Positions 1 to 10,351 are shown, counted from the first letter of the stretch. The stretch: DNA of 64,000 nt from Gammaproteobacteria bacterium (GCA_028868515.1 JAGWUI010000007.1:1-64000); one strand, 5' to 3'. Numbers and translations are program-made. Notes: generated by a model not told the origin, from the letters alone.

Positions 1-117
1 AAAAATGTATTTAGTTTGATTGATGTACTGGATTATCAGGGTTATTGCGGTGCGGAATATCGTCCATCTACGGATACGGGACTGACGTTGGATTGGATGA
101 ACTGGGTGGAGAATTGA
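1..117 (+). CDS. Hydroxypyruvate isomerase-like protein, C-terminal fragment
   Basis: Only the last 38 residues lie in the window; frame 1 is open from the left edge to a TGA at 115-117. The tail shows the pattern GYxG, EYRP and GL.W that closes the TIM barrel of hydroxypyruvate isomerase (Hyi) and the related 2-oxo-tetronate isomerases, cytosolic enzymes that interconvert small hydroxy-keto acids. That assignment is from family knowledge; the substrate cannot be decided from a fragment. The next gene starts one base after the stop, so the two may be co-transcribed. Confidence 0.6.
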   Translation, partial: KNVFSLIDVLDYQGYCGAEYRPSTDTGLTLDWMNWVEN

Positions 118-118
118 T

Positions 119-751
119 ATGAAAAAATTATTTCTAATCAATGTTCTGATTATTTGTGGTTGTTCAACCACTAAAATACTCACGCCCCCAAACTATCAAA
201 CTGTCACGGTCAAACCAACTTCTATTCTTGTCATCGGTGCATTCCCAGATCTCAAAAGATCAGAATTTACAGAATCCACTGCATGCAATTTATTTCAAAA
301 TATTCCTTGTATTAAATCTAGAGGAAAGTTGAATAAAAAAGCCTATTTTTCATTTGGAATAATTTCGACTCTAGATTTGGAGGATAAAGAAAGATTGATT
401 AAATATGATGCGGATCTTGGACTCATGGCTTTGTATCCTAAATTAGGTGTTTCTCATATATTATTAATATCATCTCTACCGCCATCTTACCAATCCCAGA
501 CAAATCACGAAACAATAGAACAATCAGGAGAAATGATTTCATACAATCACTTTTATGAAAAAACAAATGATGGTTATCTCTACCCTGTAACTGATTCAAG
601 GGAAAAAATTAGAGTAGCAGTTCTTGATACAAAGAATTGGAATGTGATTTGGACTGGAGCTGTCGCGAGTGATATCGATATACATAATAATTTTGAAAAA
701 CTAATAAATGAATCCATTAAAAGCTTGGATCAACTAAAAATATTTCAATAA
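119..751 (+). CDS. Putative lipoprotein of unknown function
   Basis: A 210-residue protein that I do not recognise. It begins with a basic, hydrophobic signal and a lipobox-like I-C-G-C at residues 12-15, so it is probably a lipoprotein with the acylated cysteine at residue 15. The rest is a soluble domain with no membrane segment and several Asn/Asp/Lys-rich stretches. Its DNA is clearly richer in A and T than the his genes next to it, which hints at recent acquisition. The ATG is one base after the preceding stop, so translation may be coupled. Function unknown. Confidence 0.6.
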   Translation: MKKLFLINVLIICGCSTTKILTPPNYQTVTVKPTSILVIGAFPDLKRSEFTESTACNLFQNIPCIKSRGKLNKKAYFSFGIISTLDLEDKERLIKYDADLGLMALYPKLGVSHILLISSLPPSYQSQTNHETIEQSGEMISYNHFYEKTNDGYLYPVTDSREKIRVAVLDTKNWNVIWTGAVASDIDIHNNFEKLINESIKSLDQLKIFQ

Positions 752-887
752 AATCAAACTAGCTTAAACCAATCAATATTGTTGTATATCAAAAATTAGG
801 AAAAGCCAAGCTGAGGGTGGACAAATTTATAAATAATCTCAAATCCATCAGATGCAGCAAGCCAAAGCACATTGCACCTTACATAAT

Positions 888-1976
888 TCACCCCAGCATC
901 ACCTTCAACCGCCCAACCAACGCCTGATTCTGCTCCGCCGTACCAATCGTAATCCGCAAAAACTCACTGATTCTCGGTTTGGCAAAGTGACGCACGATGA
1001 TACCGTCTTCACGTAATCCTTTTGCCAGCTCTACCGCTTGATGCTGCGGATGACGCGCAAAAATGAAATTCGCCGTCGATGGTAGAATCTCAAAGCCTAA
1101 GCCACCCAGCTCACCCACCAAATTTTCACGTAAGCCAATCAAAGTCTGGCAAGTCGATTGGAAATACGCTTCATCTTCAAAAGATGCCACGCCACCCACA
1201 ATCGCCAAACGATCTAAAGGATACGAGTTAAAGCTATTCTTCACACGCTCCAACGCTTCGATCAGATGCGCTTGCGCGAACACCATACCGATGCGTAAAC
1301 CTGCCAATGCACGCGATTTAGAGACAGTCTGACATACAACCAAATTATCAAACTGATTGACCAAACTCACTGCCGACTCACCGCCGAAATCGATATACGC
1401 CTCGTCAATGACCACCACCGATTCAGGGTTATTGCTCAGTAGTTGTTTGATCTGATCCAAACTCAGCAACACGCCTGTCGGTGCATTTGGATTCGCCAAA
1501 ATGATGCCGCCATTCGGAATGCTGTAATCATTGATATTGATTTGAAAGTTTTCATCAAGCGGCACTTGTACGGTTTCCACTTCATACAACTGGCTATATA
1601 CAGGATAAAAACTATATGTAATATCTGGATACAACAGTGGTTTTTCTTTTTTGAAGAACGCCATAAACACATGCGCGAGCACTTCATCCGAGCCATTACC
1701 TAGAAATACCTGATTAGTCTCTAAACCATGATATTTAGCAATCGTTTGCTTGAGTACGCTGGCATCAGGATCAGGATAAAGCCGTAGCGCATCGCCATCA
1801 TGACCCAGTGCAGTGATAATCGCCTCACGCACGCGTGGCGATGGCGGAAATGGGCTTTCGTTAGTATTCAGCTTGATCAGATTATTGATCTTCGGCTGCT
1901 CGCCCGGCACATACGGCACCAGTTCACGAACCAGTGGACTCCACAAGCGCTGATTTACATTTGAATTAACACTCAT
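888..1976 (-). CDS. hisC: Histidinol-phosphate aminotransferase
   Basis: Pyridoxal-phosphate enzyme of histidine biosynthesis that transaminates imidazole acetol-phosphate with glutamate to give histidinol phosphate in the cytosol. The 362-residue length is normal for the fold-type I HisC family. Visible motifs are [12 protein letters not shown] near the N terminus, the substrate/cofactor segment ANPNAPTG at 161-168, DEAYIDF at 191-197 and the Schiff-base lysine K220 in [13 protein letters not shown]. The start overlaps the end of hisD by 4 bases, so both are read from one transcript on the minus strand. It is the last gene of the rpoN-murA-his block; no clear terminator was seen after it. 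Confidence 0.97.
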   Translation of the reverse strand: MSVNSNVNQRLWSPLVRELVPYVPGEQPKINNLIKLNTNESPFPPSPRVREAIITALGHDGDALRLYPDPDASVLKQTIAKYHGLETNQVFLGNGSDEVLAHVFMAFFKKEKPLLYPDITYSFYPVYSQLYEVETVQVPLDENFQININDYSIPNGGIILANPNAPTGVLLSLDQIKQLLSNNPESVVVIDEAYIDFGGESAVSLVNQFDNLVVCQTVSKSRALAGLRIGMVFAQAHLIEALERVKNSFNSYPLDRLAIVGGVASFEDEAYFQSTCQTLIGLRENLVGELGGLGFEILPSTANFIFARHPQHQAVELAKGLREDGIIVRHFAKPRISEFLRITIGTAEQNQALVGRLKVMLG

Positions 1977-3274
1977 TCTGCATCTCCAGCGCGATAACGT
2001 GCTGAACGCGCATGCGCATCCAAACCTTCTTGTTGCGCCAATACATCCGCAGCATGCGCTAAAGGCTTACTACCAGTAGGCGAACAATGAATGATGCTGC
2101 TGCGCTTCTGGAAATCATAGACGCCGAGCGGCGAAGAAAACCTCGCTGTGCCCGAAGTCGGCAAGACGTGATTTGGACCCGCGCAATAATCCCCAATTGC
2201 CTCAGGTGTGTGGCGACCCATAAAAATCGCACCTGCATGTCGAATCTCAGGAAGCAACACTTCAGGATCATCAACGCATAATTCTAAATGCTCTGGCGCA
2301 ACACGATTAATCACTGCCAATGCTTCGATACGATCTTTAACCAGAATCAACGCACCGCGATTTTTAATTGAAGTTTGGGCAATTTCAACGCGTGGTAATG
2401 TCGGTAATAACTTCTCTATCGATTGGGCAACTTGATCTAGCAATGTTGCATCAGTCGTGACGAAAATCGACTGCGCCACTTCATCGTGTTCAGCTTGCGA
2501 CAACAAATCCATCGCCAACCAATCAGGATTATTCACACCATCAGCATAAACCAAGATCTCCGAAGGTCCTGCAATCATATCGATACCGACCTGACCAAAC
2601 ACCGCACGTTTTGCAGCCGCCACGAAGCGATTACCGGGTCCAGTGATTTTATCGACTTGAGGAATGGTTTCAGTACCGTAAGCCAGTGCCGCAACCGCTT
2701 GCGCACCGCCAATGGTCAACACGCGATGGACGCCTGACAAGTATGCCGCAGCAAGCACTAACGGATTCAACTCGCCTTTCGGTGCAGGCACAACCATGAT
2801 AATTTCTTGTACGCCAGCAACTTGAGCAGGAATCGCATTCATCAACACCGACGATGGATAAGACGCTTTGCCGCCGGGCACGTAAATCCCCACGCGATCA
2901 AGTGGCGTGACTTTTTGACCGAGAACATTACCCAGCTCATCGGTATACTGCCAGCCGTCTTGCTTTTGCGCGGTATGGAAGCTACGAATACGTGCTGCAG
3001 CTAACTCAAGCGCTGTCTTGATTTCAGGCGTAAGCCCATCAAAAGCCGCTTTCAGTGCGACTTGTGTTAGCTCTAATTCAGCAAAGGTTTGTGCAGGATG
3101 ATGATCGAACTGCTGGGTTAATTTCAGGACATGCGCATTGCCATGTGTGCGGACGTCATGGATGATTTGATCCACTGTCTGCACCAACGCAGCATCATTG
3201 ACCGTTTCAAAGGCGAGCAAATCATTTAATTGCTCATCAAAATTAACATCAGCACTCGACAGGCGACGCATCAT
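1973..3274 (-). CDS. hisD: Histidinol dehydrogenase
   Basis: Zinc enzyme that oxidises L-histidinol to L-histidine in two NAD-dependent steps, the last reactions of the pathway. The protein shows the NAD-binding glycine-rich stretches ([12 protein letters not shown]), the zinc-ligand region QAEHDE and the catalytic APEHLEL segment, followed by the [14 protein letters not shown] motif typical of HisD. Two in-frame ATGs precede the one chosen here; 3274 has GGA eight bases upstream, while the ATG at 3283 has no spacing for a ribosome site. 3271 is equally possible from homology. It is coupled to hisC by a 4-base overlap, but is separated from hisG by three unrelated genes. Confidence 0.96.
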   Translation of the reverse strand: MMRRLSSADVNFDEQLNDLLAFETVNDAALVQTVDQIIHDVRTHGNAHVLKLTQQFDHHPAQTFAELELTQVALKAAFDGLTPEIKTALELAAARIRSFHTAQKQDGWQYTDELGNVLGQKVTPLDRVGIYVPGGKASYPSSVLMNAIPAQVAGVQEIIMVVPAPKGELNPLVLAAAYLSGVHRVLTIGGAQAVAALAYGTETIPQVDKITGPGNRFVAAAKRAVFGQVGIDMIAGPSEILVYADGVNNPDWLAMDLLSQAEHDEVAQSIFVTTDATLLDQVAQSIEKLLPTLPRVEIAQTSIKNRGALILVKDRIEALAVINRVAPEHLELCVDDPEVLLPEIRHAGAIFMGRHTPEAIGDYCAGPNHVLPTSGTARFSSPLGVYDFQKRSSIIHCSPTGSKPLAHAADVLAQQEGLDAHARSARYRAGDAE

Positions 3275-3539
3275 AAACCGCATCCACTTTTAGATCACGA
3301 AAAGTGCAATTTTAACTGGTTTCAGCACGAATGTGGGCGAGTTACTGTAGGGATTTGCATATTAGTCATCGATTTCCATAGTGGATGATCCGATAAAACA
3401 CAATTCCTGAATCATATTAATCCTGATGTGAAATGTATAAAACATAGATTTTGAGCATCAAAACTTTTAGGATTAAAAAACTTTGTGCTCGTGATAGCCT
3501 GAAGTATTTGTTTATACAATGCAGAAAAATGGAGCTTTT

Positions 3540-4298
3540 ATGGTGTTTCCGATCAAAAAAATCTCAATGATCATGCTTGGCTTAAGTCTGAGTGCCACAT
3601 CATTTGCCGCCGAAGATATGGTCAAAGTCACAAAAGACAAAGATTACAATTTAGACGCGGATCTCAGCTATTTGCTCAACACCACTCAAAGCAGTGGCAC
3701 ATCGTCAGATACCAAGCAAAGCTTCGCCGGTAACATCGACTTCAAACGTATGTTTGGCACTTGGGGCGGTGAATTTAAAGCAAGTGCCGTGAACAGCTCG
3801 GATAGTAACACCAGTGGAACCGACGTTGAACAATACCTTGCCTTCGGCAAAATGACGCATAGTGAAGGCAGCTTCTATGAATTCGGCAAACTGCAATGGG
3901 AAAAAGATCTGACCAGTGCGTTTGATTATCAAACCTCTCTCACAGTTGGTTTAGGCAGAGAGCTCTATCGTGATGATGCGCAGTTCCTAACTGGTGAAAT
4001 CGGTGCTGGGATACGTTATGACGTTGATCGCCTGCCACCACACGACAGCAAGACTGAAGCCATCGGTACGATTGCCGCGCACTATGAACGCCAACTACTG
4101 CCAACCACCAAATTTCTGCAAGATGTAGGATTTGATTACGGCTCCAAGTCCAGCACCATTCGCACGCATAGCGCACTGTCCGTCAAGATGACCGATACAG
4201 TATCAGCTCAAGTGAGCTTCGATTACAAGAAAATCAATGCTGACGTCGGTGGTTCACGCACTACCCTCACCGCGGTAGGATTAAAATATAGTTATTAA
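3540..4298 (+). CDS. DUF481 family outer-membrane protein (YdiY-like)
   Basis: A 252-residue exported protein: a lysine-start signal peptide ending at SFAA, then alternating hydrophobic/polar strands with many aromatic and charged residues, ending in the aromatic residue Tyr (LKYSY), as in outer-membrane beta-barrels. Length and pattern fit the DUF481 family, to which the salt-induced E. coli YdiY belongs; the molecular role of the family is not known to me. The start is fixed by GGAG at 3531-3534, five bases before ATG 3540. It sits on the plus strand between hisD and hisG, opposite to both, and is followed by a strong terminator, so it is a single-gene unit placed inside the his region. Confidence 0.75.
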   Translation: MVFPIKKISMIMLGLSLSATSFAAEDMVKVTKDKDYNLDADLSYLLNTTQSSGTSSDTKQSFAGNIDFKRMFGTWGGEFKASAVNSSDSNTSGTDVEQYLAFGKMTHSEGSFYEFGKLQWEKDLTSAFDYQTSLTVGLGRELYRDDAQFLTGEIGAGIRYDVDRLPPHDSKTEAIGTIAAHYERQLLPTTKFLQDVGFDYGSKSSTIRTHSALSVKMTDTVSAQVSFDYKKINADVGGSRTTLTAVGLKYSY

Positions 4299-4318
4299 TA
4301 ATCAAGCGTGATCAAATC

Positions 4319-4351
4319 ATCGCACGTGATCATTCTCGTGCGATTTTTTTT
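4319..4351 (+). terminator. Rho-independent terminator after the DUF481 gene
   Basis: Perfect 8-bp stem, ATCGCACG at 4319-4326 with CGTGCGAT at 4337-4344, a 10-base loop and a run of seven T. It lies 20 bases after the DUF481 stop codon. Confidence 0.9.
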
Positions 4352-4473
4352 ATGAATCATGAGCAAGAGCCGTCATGATTTTCTGATACTATCAAGCACG
4401 CTTCTATCCGTAACTCAACGCCTTGAAGCACAAAGAATCGCACGAGCAAACCGATCTGAATAGGACATTTCAA

Positions 4474-4899
4474 ATGGCATACGACAGCAACAATATTTTC
4501 GCCAAAATCCTACGTGGAGAAATTCCATGTACCAAAGTCTATGAAGACGAATACACGCTCGCGTTTATGGACATCATGCCGCAAGCTGACGGTCATACTT
4601 TAGTGATCACCAAAGAACCCGCTGAAACCATCCTCGACTTATCTCCAGAAGGCGCTGCTGCGTGGATTCATAGCGTGCAAAAAGTATCGAAAGCAGTCAA
4701 AACTGCAATGGGCGTTGATGGTTTTGTGCTGATGCAATTGAATGGTGCTGCCGCAGGACAAAGCGTTCCACATGTGCATTTCCACATCCTTCCTACATCT
4801 CTCGGCACACTCATGACGCGCGCTCATGGCTCACAAATGGGCGATATGCAGAAGATTCAGGGGTTTGCGGAAAAGATTAAGGCTGCACTTGCAGAGTAG
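4474..4899 (+). CDS. HIT family nucleotide-binding protein
   Basis: A 141-residue histidine-triad protein. The signature HVHFHILP (H-x-H-x-H-x-x-P) near residues 97-104 supplies the catalytic histidine, and the N terminus (IFAKILRGEIP) is typical of the HinT/Fhit-type branch that hydrolyses nucleoside phosphoramidates or adenylylated nucleotides in the cytosol. The start at 4474 has AGGA eight bases upstream and gives the usual family length; an earlier TTG adds 17 unrelated residues. It is a plus-strand gene in the middle of the minus-strand his block, 10 bases ahead of a small HNH nuclease gene. Confidence 0.9.
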   Translation: MAYDSNNIFAKILRGEIPCTKVYEDEYTLAFMDIMPQADGHTLVITKEPAETILDLSPEGAAAWIHSVQKVSKAVKTAMGVDGFVLMQLNGAAAGQSVPHVHFHILPTSLGTLMTRAHGSQMGDMQKIQGFAEKIKAALAE

Positions 4900-4909
4900 G
4901 TCAGAAAAT

Positions 4910-5239
4910 ATGAATAGTTGGGGTATTCCTGCTTGGCTTGAAGATGAAGTTAGAAATCGAGATAAGACTTGTGTCTATTGTGCTGTGGAAATGGTTGAAA
5001 AAATGCCCCTTGGCGGCTCTCGCAAGAATGTAGCAACTTGGGAACACATCATCAATGACGAGAGTATTGTGACACGTGAAAATATTGCTCGGTGTTGCGT
5101 TTCTTGCAACTCAAGCAAAGGCAATCGGAAACTTTCCGTTTGGATTGAATCTAGTTATTGTAAGAGTCGTGGAATTAATAGCGATTCGGTTGCTGATATT
5201 ATCAAAACAGCTCTACGAGCTGAAGTTCAATCCAAATAA
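4910..5239 (+). CDS. Small HNH endonuclease domain protein
   Basis: A 109-residue protein made almost wholly of one HNH nuclease module: CVYC at 22-25, the catalytic-histidine strand WEHI and the second zinc knuckle CVSCNSSKGNR. This matches the beta-beta-alpha-metal fold with two CxxC zinc ligands. HNH domains cut or nick DNA, but the target here cannot be read from sequence. The ATG lies 10 bases after the HIT stop, so the pair is probably co-transcribed, ending at the hairpin just downstream. No methylase, toxin immunity or phage gene is next to it, so a restriction or homing role is only a possibility. Confidence 0.75.
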   Translation: MNSWGIPAWLEDEVRNRDKTCVYCAVEMVEKMPLGGSRKNVATWEHIINDESIVTRENIARCCVSCNSSKGNRKLSVWIESSYCKSRGINSDSVADIIKTALRAEVQSK

Positions 5240-5272
5240 AAACGATACTTGGAATTTCCAGCATCGTTTTTT
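5238..5272 (+). terminator. Terminator after the HNH gene, possibly bidirectional
   Basis: Stem AAAAACGAT at 5238-5246 with ATCGTTTTT at 5263-5271, with an inner TGGAA/TTCCA pairing. T-runs occur on both strands, so it may also stop hisG transcription from the other side. Confidence 0.75.
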
Positions 5273-5287
5273 ATGTTCTGATTTCCG

Positions 5288-5346
5288 CACGTTTCGACAA
5301 GCTCAACGAGCTATACCGTATTCAGTTCACTGAGCCTGTCGAAGTG
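5288..5346. repeat. Dispersed palindromic repeat (TTCGAC...GCTCA type), copy 1
   Basis: Imperfect inverted repeat: the left arm at 5289-5310 (CAC-TTTCGACAAGCTCA) matches the reverse of the right arm at 5326-5346 (TTCACTGAGCCTGTCGAAGTG with one base more or less). A second element built from the same arms, but in the opposite outward arrangement, lies at 30871-30949. Similar sequences are common small intergenic repeats in many proteobacteria, so this is probably a REP-like element and not a regulatory site of hisG. Confidence 0.65.
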
Positions 5347-5363
5347 CTAAAATTTAATCTGAA

Positions 5364-6041
5364 TCAACCAATCGCCGCCTCAATCCCAGCGAGAATCGGA
5401 CTCAGCACCGCTTGCTTACGCTTATAACTGGCTTTATTCACAATCAAACGCGATGAAATTTTGGCAATTTCGTCAAACGGAGCCAAACCATTGGCACGCA
5501 ATGTATTTCCAGTATCCACTACATCGACAATCAAATCGCCCAGACCCACCAGCGGTGCAAGTTCCATCGAACCGTAGAGCTTAATCACATCCACTTGCTC
5601 ACCACGACTCGCGTAATACTGACGAGTCAGGTTGATATATTTCGTGGCGATTTTTAAACGACCTGCTGGTTTCGTCCACTTGCCATCCGCATCGACACGA
5701 CCTGCGGTCATGAGACGACAATTCGCAATTTTGAGGTCAATCAGTTCATAAACGTTCTGTGCACCGTACTCCATCAGCACATCTTTACCCGCAACACCAA
5801 TATCCGCCGCGCCATTTTCGACATACGCAGGTACATCACTAGCGCGTAGAATCAAGATTCTGACCAAAGGATGTGTCGTTGGAAAAATCAATTTACGGCT
5901 TTTATCTGGATCTTCAAGCAGCTCAATGCCAGCATTCTTCAGCAAAGGCAGCGTTTCTTTCAGAATCCGTCCTTTGCTCAATGCCAGCGTTAAACCATGA
6001 TCAAAGTTGCCCATTACGGCTTCAGCAGTTGCATCAGTCAT
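5364..6041 (-). CDS. hisG: ATP phosphoribosyltransferase, short-form catalytic subunit
   Basis: First enzyme of histidine synthesis, joining ATP and PRPP. At 225 residues it is the short form, which lacks the C-terminal histidine-binding regulatory domain of the long E. coli type and is known to need a HisZ partner; hisZ is not in this window. Visible motifs are [53 protein letters not shown] with the PRPP-binding pattern. Its ATG directly abuts the murA stop, so the two are translated from one message. An internal ATG at residue 10 (MGNFDHG) is a possible shorter start. Confidence 0.96.
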   Translation of the reverse strand: MTDATAEAVMGNFDHGLTLALSKGRILKETLPLLKNAGIELLEDPDKSRKLIFPTTHPLVRILILRASDVPAYVENGAADIGVAGKDVLMEYGAQNVYELIDLKIANCRLMTAGRVDADGKWTKPAGRLKIATKYINLTRQYYASRGEQVDVIKLYGSMELAPLVGLGDLIVDVVDTGNTLRANGLAPFDEIAKISSRLIVNKASYKRKQAVLSPILAGIEAAIG

Positions 6042-7307
<1,266 letters not shown>

Positions 7308-7472
7308 TTAAATGACTACCTGCTATGACTTACAACGATCCTGATGCCCATGAATACTGCGATAACACATAATACTTGGCGTAATCGTCAAATCAGTTAA
7401 TAAAAATATCTGTTAATAATCGAAAAATAATGATCTTAAAATCATCACAATATCGAGAAGAATCCAAAAAAC

Positions 7473-7721
7473 TTAACCAAACAAACTTGCTTTACGCCAC
7501 TCTTCTGGCGTCAATGCACGAATCGTCACCGCATGAACTTCACCACTTGCGATGTAACTATTCAACGGCGCATAAACTGCTTGCTGGCGTGCAACAGGAC
7601 GCTTTCCTTCAAACTGTTCATCCACAAGACGTACCTCAAACTTACCTGCTTGCCCCGAGGTTGCAATATCTGCTTTTGGAAATGCTGCTTGTAGAAGCTC
7701 ATGTAAAATTTCAGGAGTCAT
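7473..7721 (-). CDS. ibaG: BolA family protein, IbaG-like
   Basis: An 82-residue BolA-type protein with the single alpha-beta domain and the FEVRLVDEQFEGKRPVARQQ-type central strand-helix segment, including the conserved HAVTIRALTPEEW C terminus. The sequence upstream of murA in this orientation is the usual place of ibaG (yrbA). IbaG pairs with monothiol glutaredoxin to carry iron-sulfur clusters; that role is family knowledge. A 168-base gap separates it from murA, so it may or may not share its transcript. Confidence 0.9.
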   Translation of the reverse strand: MTPEILHELLQAAFPKADIATSGQAGKFEVRLVDEQFEGKRPVARQQAVYAPLNSYIASGEVHAVTIRALTPEEWRKASLFG

Positions 7722-7941
7722 GCTGCCACTCTATAGGATGAATAAATAAATTAACCCAAGCAGGTTATCGTGTGTACTGGATATAGTCCAGTCACTCATG
7801 TCGACATACTCAAGTATGTGCGCACTTGCGATTGACGTTAACCGCTTGAAGTTGCATATTATCAATATTGAACTGCTAAGCGACAACAGCCACTCTTAAA
7901 AGCAACCGCTCTTAGAACAAGTCCATGAACACGGAGCTCAT

Positions 7942-8613
7942 ATGAAAAATACTGCTGAGCTATTATATCAAATTCGCGGACTTGCGCGCAGCGTTGTTGC
8001 CTTTGTCTTTGTGTATCAAGGACTGGTTCAAAACATCATTATCAACACCCTATCTCAAGACAATCCGACTTCAGCAGAAGCATTCCAACACGCGTCTTGG
8101 TTTTTATATATTGATGGTCTCATCGAAATCGGTTTAGCCGTATGGCTCATTGTGTCGTTCAATCACAAAAAACCACTTTGGAACGCTATCGGCTTTATGT
8201 TGTTATCGATCTTGATCGAAATTTTATTTTTTGACGTTCCGATGGGCAATGCCTTACTCATCATCACCCTGATAGCACTCATCTACATCGACTTGAACAT
8301 TCTTGATTTTCAACGTGAAAGAAGCGACCCACGCAATTTTGGTAAATATATGCGTGTGACCCGTGATCGCATGCTCTATGAATTTATTAAACGATTAGAA
8401 CTCAAAGATCTTCCTCACCTCATGCATACGCTGGCGCAATCTCGGGTCAAACGTCATCTGAAAAACCGTCGTCAAATCAAACGTCGTACCGAACTCTCCG
8501 ACTCACCTGAACTCACAGATCATCAAGACAAAGCTATCTTCAAAAAACGAGCCCCGAGTGACCGCAGACAATCTAATGACGAACTCAGCGATGGATTTGA
8601 TCGATCAGAATAA
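7942..8613 (+). CDS. DoxX-like integral membrane protein
   Basis: A 223-residue protein with four hydrophobic segments at about 15-35, 50-72, 78-96 and 98-115, then a long, strongly basic cytosolic tail of about 100 residues rich in Arg and Lys. The first segment, RSVVAFVFVYQGLVQNII, resembles the DoxX-like family pattern (W/F-hYxGLV). Members are quinone-linked or of unknown role; the tail is not a standard part of the domain. GGAG at 7933-7936, five bases before ATG, fixes the start. It stands alone on the plus strand inside the rpoN-murA block. Confidence 0.55.
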   Translation: MKNTAELLYQIRGLARSVVAFVFVYQGLVQNIIINTLSQDNPTSAEAFQHASWFLYIDGLIEIGLAVWLIVSFNHKKPLWNAIGFMLLSILIEILFFDVPMGNALLIITLIALIYIDLNILDFQRERSDPRNFGKYMRVTRDRMLYEFIKRLELKDLPHLMHTLAQSRVKRHLKNRRQIKRRTELSDSPELTDHQDKAIFKKRAPSDRRQSNDELSDGFDRSE

Positions 8614-8626
8614 ATTCAGCAAAATT

Positions 8627-9469
8627 TCACTTCAAATCTGAACCAAAAAAATTATCCGTATATTTAAACTCCACCGCGCCACCAGCGACATGATCACGTA
8701 CCAAAGGTCTGAGATACCGCATTTGCACATCACCATACATCGTCGCAAATGCAACATCCTTCGCATCCGTTCCTGTACCAATCCGCACAACTTTATTTAA
8801 AGGCGCCATTTTGGTGGCATCAAACAAAACCCATTGTCCATCCAAGAATGCCTCAAAAAATGCATGAAAATCAGGCGGAGGATCAGGAAATTCAGCATGA
8901 CCAAACACAAATCGGGCAGGAATATTCAGCGCACGACAAAACGCAATACCTAAATGAGCAAAGTCACGACACACACCTGCGCGATTCACCAAGACATCAC
9001 GCGCAGTCGTAAACGCATGACTAGAACCCAGCTCATACACGATATTATTTTTAATCCAACTACAAATCGCCTCAACACGCGTAAATCCACGTGGCAAATG
9101 ACCAAAAGTCCGTTGCGCCATCGCACTCAGCAAATCTGACTCACAATAACGACTAGGCAATAAATACTGCAAAACATCCACAGGAAGATCTGCTACTTCC
9201 ATCTCTCGTGCACGCGCATTTCGCACTGGCATATTCAATTCAACCGTTGCACGATAGCGAATCTCGACTTGACCTGCTTCAGCACTAAATCGAAATAAAC
9301 GATTCTGCCCAGTCACATCTTGAAAAAACTCAGGTACTTTACCCATTAAATCCAATGATTCTGTCACAATCCGTTGCCACGGATGATACGCAGCATGAAT
9401 CTGGATAATAAATTCCGTCTTTTGACGAACCTGATAACCTAAGCCACAATCTATATCGACAATTCTCAT
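8627..9469 (-). CDS. Transglutaminase-like (protease-fold) protein
   Basis: A 280-residue cytosolic protein with an N-terminal beta domain followed by a transglutaminase core. The papain-like triad is intact: C167 in NRAGVCRDFAHLGIAFCRALNIPAR, H202 in PPDFHAFFEAF and D217 in WVLFDATK. Such bacterial proteins are usually peptidases or amidases, not crosslinkers; no substrate can be named. The start at 9469 (MRIVDIDCG) has GAG seven bases upstream; the longer reading adds 17 residues without support. It converges with the DoxX-like gene (13 bases between the stops) and lies inside the rpoN-hpf-ibaG block. Confidence 0.8.
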   Translation of the reverse strand: MRIVDIDCGLGYQVRQKTEFIIQIHAAYHPWQRIVTESLDLMGKVPEFFQDVTGQNRLFRFSAEAGQVEIRYRATVELNMPVRNARAREMEVADLPVDVLQYLLPSRYCESDLLSAMAQRTFGHLPRGFTRVEAICSWIKNNIVYELGSSHAFTTARDVLVNRAGVCRDFAHLGIAFCRALNIPARFVFGHAEFPDPPPDFHAFFEAFLDGQWVLFDATKMAPLNKVVRIGTGTDAKDVAFATMYGDVQMRYLRPLVRDHVAGGAVEFKYTDNFFGSDLK

Positions 9470-9557
9470 ATCATTCTCAGCATAATAAGACACCCAAAAT
9501 GTCATTAAGCACCCTACCAATCATATAGATATCTGCTGATGATCAATCATACTTGCA

Positions 9558-9584
9558 TAAAAAAGCTCGGACGAATCCGAGCTT
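9558..9584 (-). terminator. Terminator after hpf
   Basis: Perfect 9-bp stem (AAGCTCGGA / TCCGAGCTT at 9563-9584) with a four-base loop; read on the minus strand it is followed by six T. It lies 57 bases after the hpf stop. Confidence 0.9.
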
Positions 9585-9640
9585 CCAAAATAACATCATA
9601 AAAACTTATTGATTTAACCTATTGACTGAATAACCAGAAC

Positions 9641-10003
9641 TTACTCAATGGCAAATTCCTGATGATGCGTCTGATTGCTGTGGCTCTTTAAACGTTCTTT
9701 ATGGCGCACAATCTGGCGGTCTAACTTATCAACCAACAAATCCAGTGTGGTTTTCAGTGTATCCGCCGTTGCTGCCGCAAACAGTTCTGAGCCAGGCACG
9801 CGCAAAATAACCTCAGCTTTATGATTTGCTAGGCCTTTTTTGCCATTATAACTAGAATCTGTATGATGATTTTCTTTAGAAAAAATCACTTGCATGCTAT
9901 TGATATGATCGAAATGACGTTCGACTTTGGCTAATTTTTCGTGAACGCTTGATTCCAATTCTGGAGAAACACCCACATGATGACCACTAATCTTGATATG
10001 CAT
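9641..10003 (-). CDS. hpf: Ribosome hibernation promoting factor
   Basis: A 120-residue member of the HPF/YfiA family, which binds the 30S decoding centre and helps form inactive 100S ribosome dimers in stationary phase. The family fold is visible: MHIKISGHHVGVSPELES, a middle HI-NSMQV strand, and LRVPGSELFAAATADTLKTTLDLLVDKLDRQIVRHKERL. It is the short type without a C-terminal dimerisation domain. The ATG at 10003 is preferred because GAGG sits nine bases upstream; the ATG three codons earlier touches GAGG directly. It lies downstream of rpoN as in most gammaproteobacteria, but after a 348-base gap. Confidence 0.93.
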   Translation of the reverse strand: MHIKISGHHVGVSPELESSVHEKLAKVERHFDHINSMQVIFSKENHHTDSSYNGKKGLANHKAEVILRVPGSELFAAATADTLKTTLDLLVDKLDRQIVRHKERLKSHSNQTHHQEFAIE

Positions 10004-10351
10004 ATAAACCATCCTCGCAATGTGACGAAGACATGATTCTCAAGTCGAGCGGCCATTCATCTTATAGAGCAGACTGGTCGGGGGACGAGCGAATCACGTA
10101 TTCGCTTTTAGCCTGATTAGTCGGCTCGTGCAGATCCGTTTTTAACAAACTTCCATTTACCTTTAAACGCATTCTTCAGAAACATTTAAAATAAATAAAT
10201 TCATATAAAACAACATCTGACGCGAGTCGGACGGGTTCACGTTACTCTTGAGGTAACACCTATAAGATTTCACATCGACTCAATTAAAGCAAGCACCAAA
10301 ACATCTATTTTTACATTTCAATGACAACGACATGTTTGCTTACAACAGTGG
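10004..10351. other. Long rpoN-hpf intergenic region
   Basis: No open frame that looks like a gene. The main structure is a hairpin with 7-bp arms AGCGAAT at 10088-10094 and ATTCGCT at 10100-10106, followed on the plus strand by TTTTA. In many relatives rpoN and hpf are nearly adjacent, so this gap probably holds a separate hpf promoter. No confident -35/-10 pair was picked out. Confidence 0.4.

Noticed and set aside
10084-10110. Terminator between rpoN and hpf
   Set aside because: The hairpin has a T-run only on the plus strand, while both genes are on the minus strand, and no plus-strand gene ends there.
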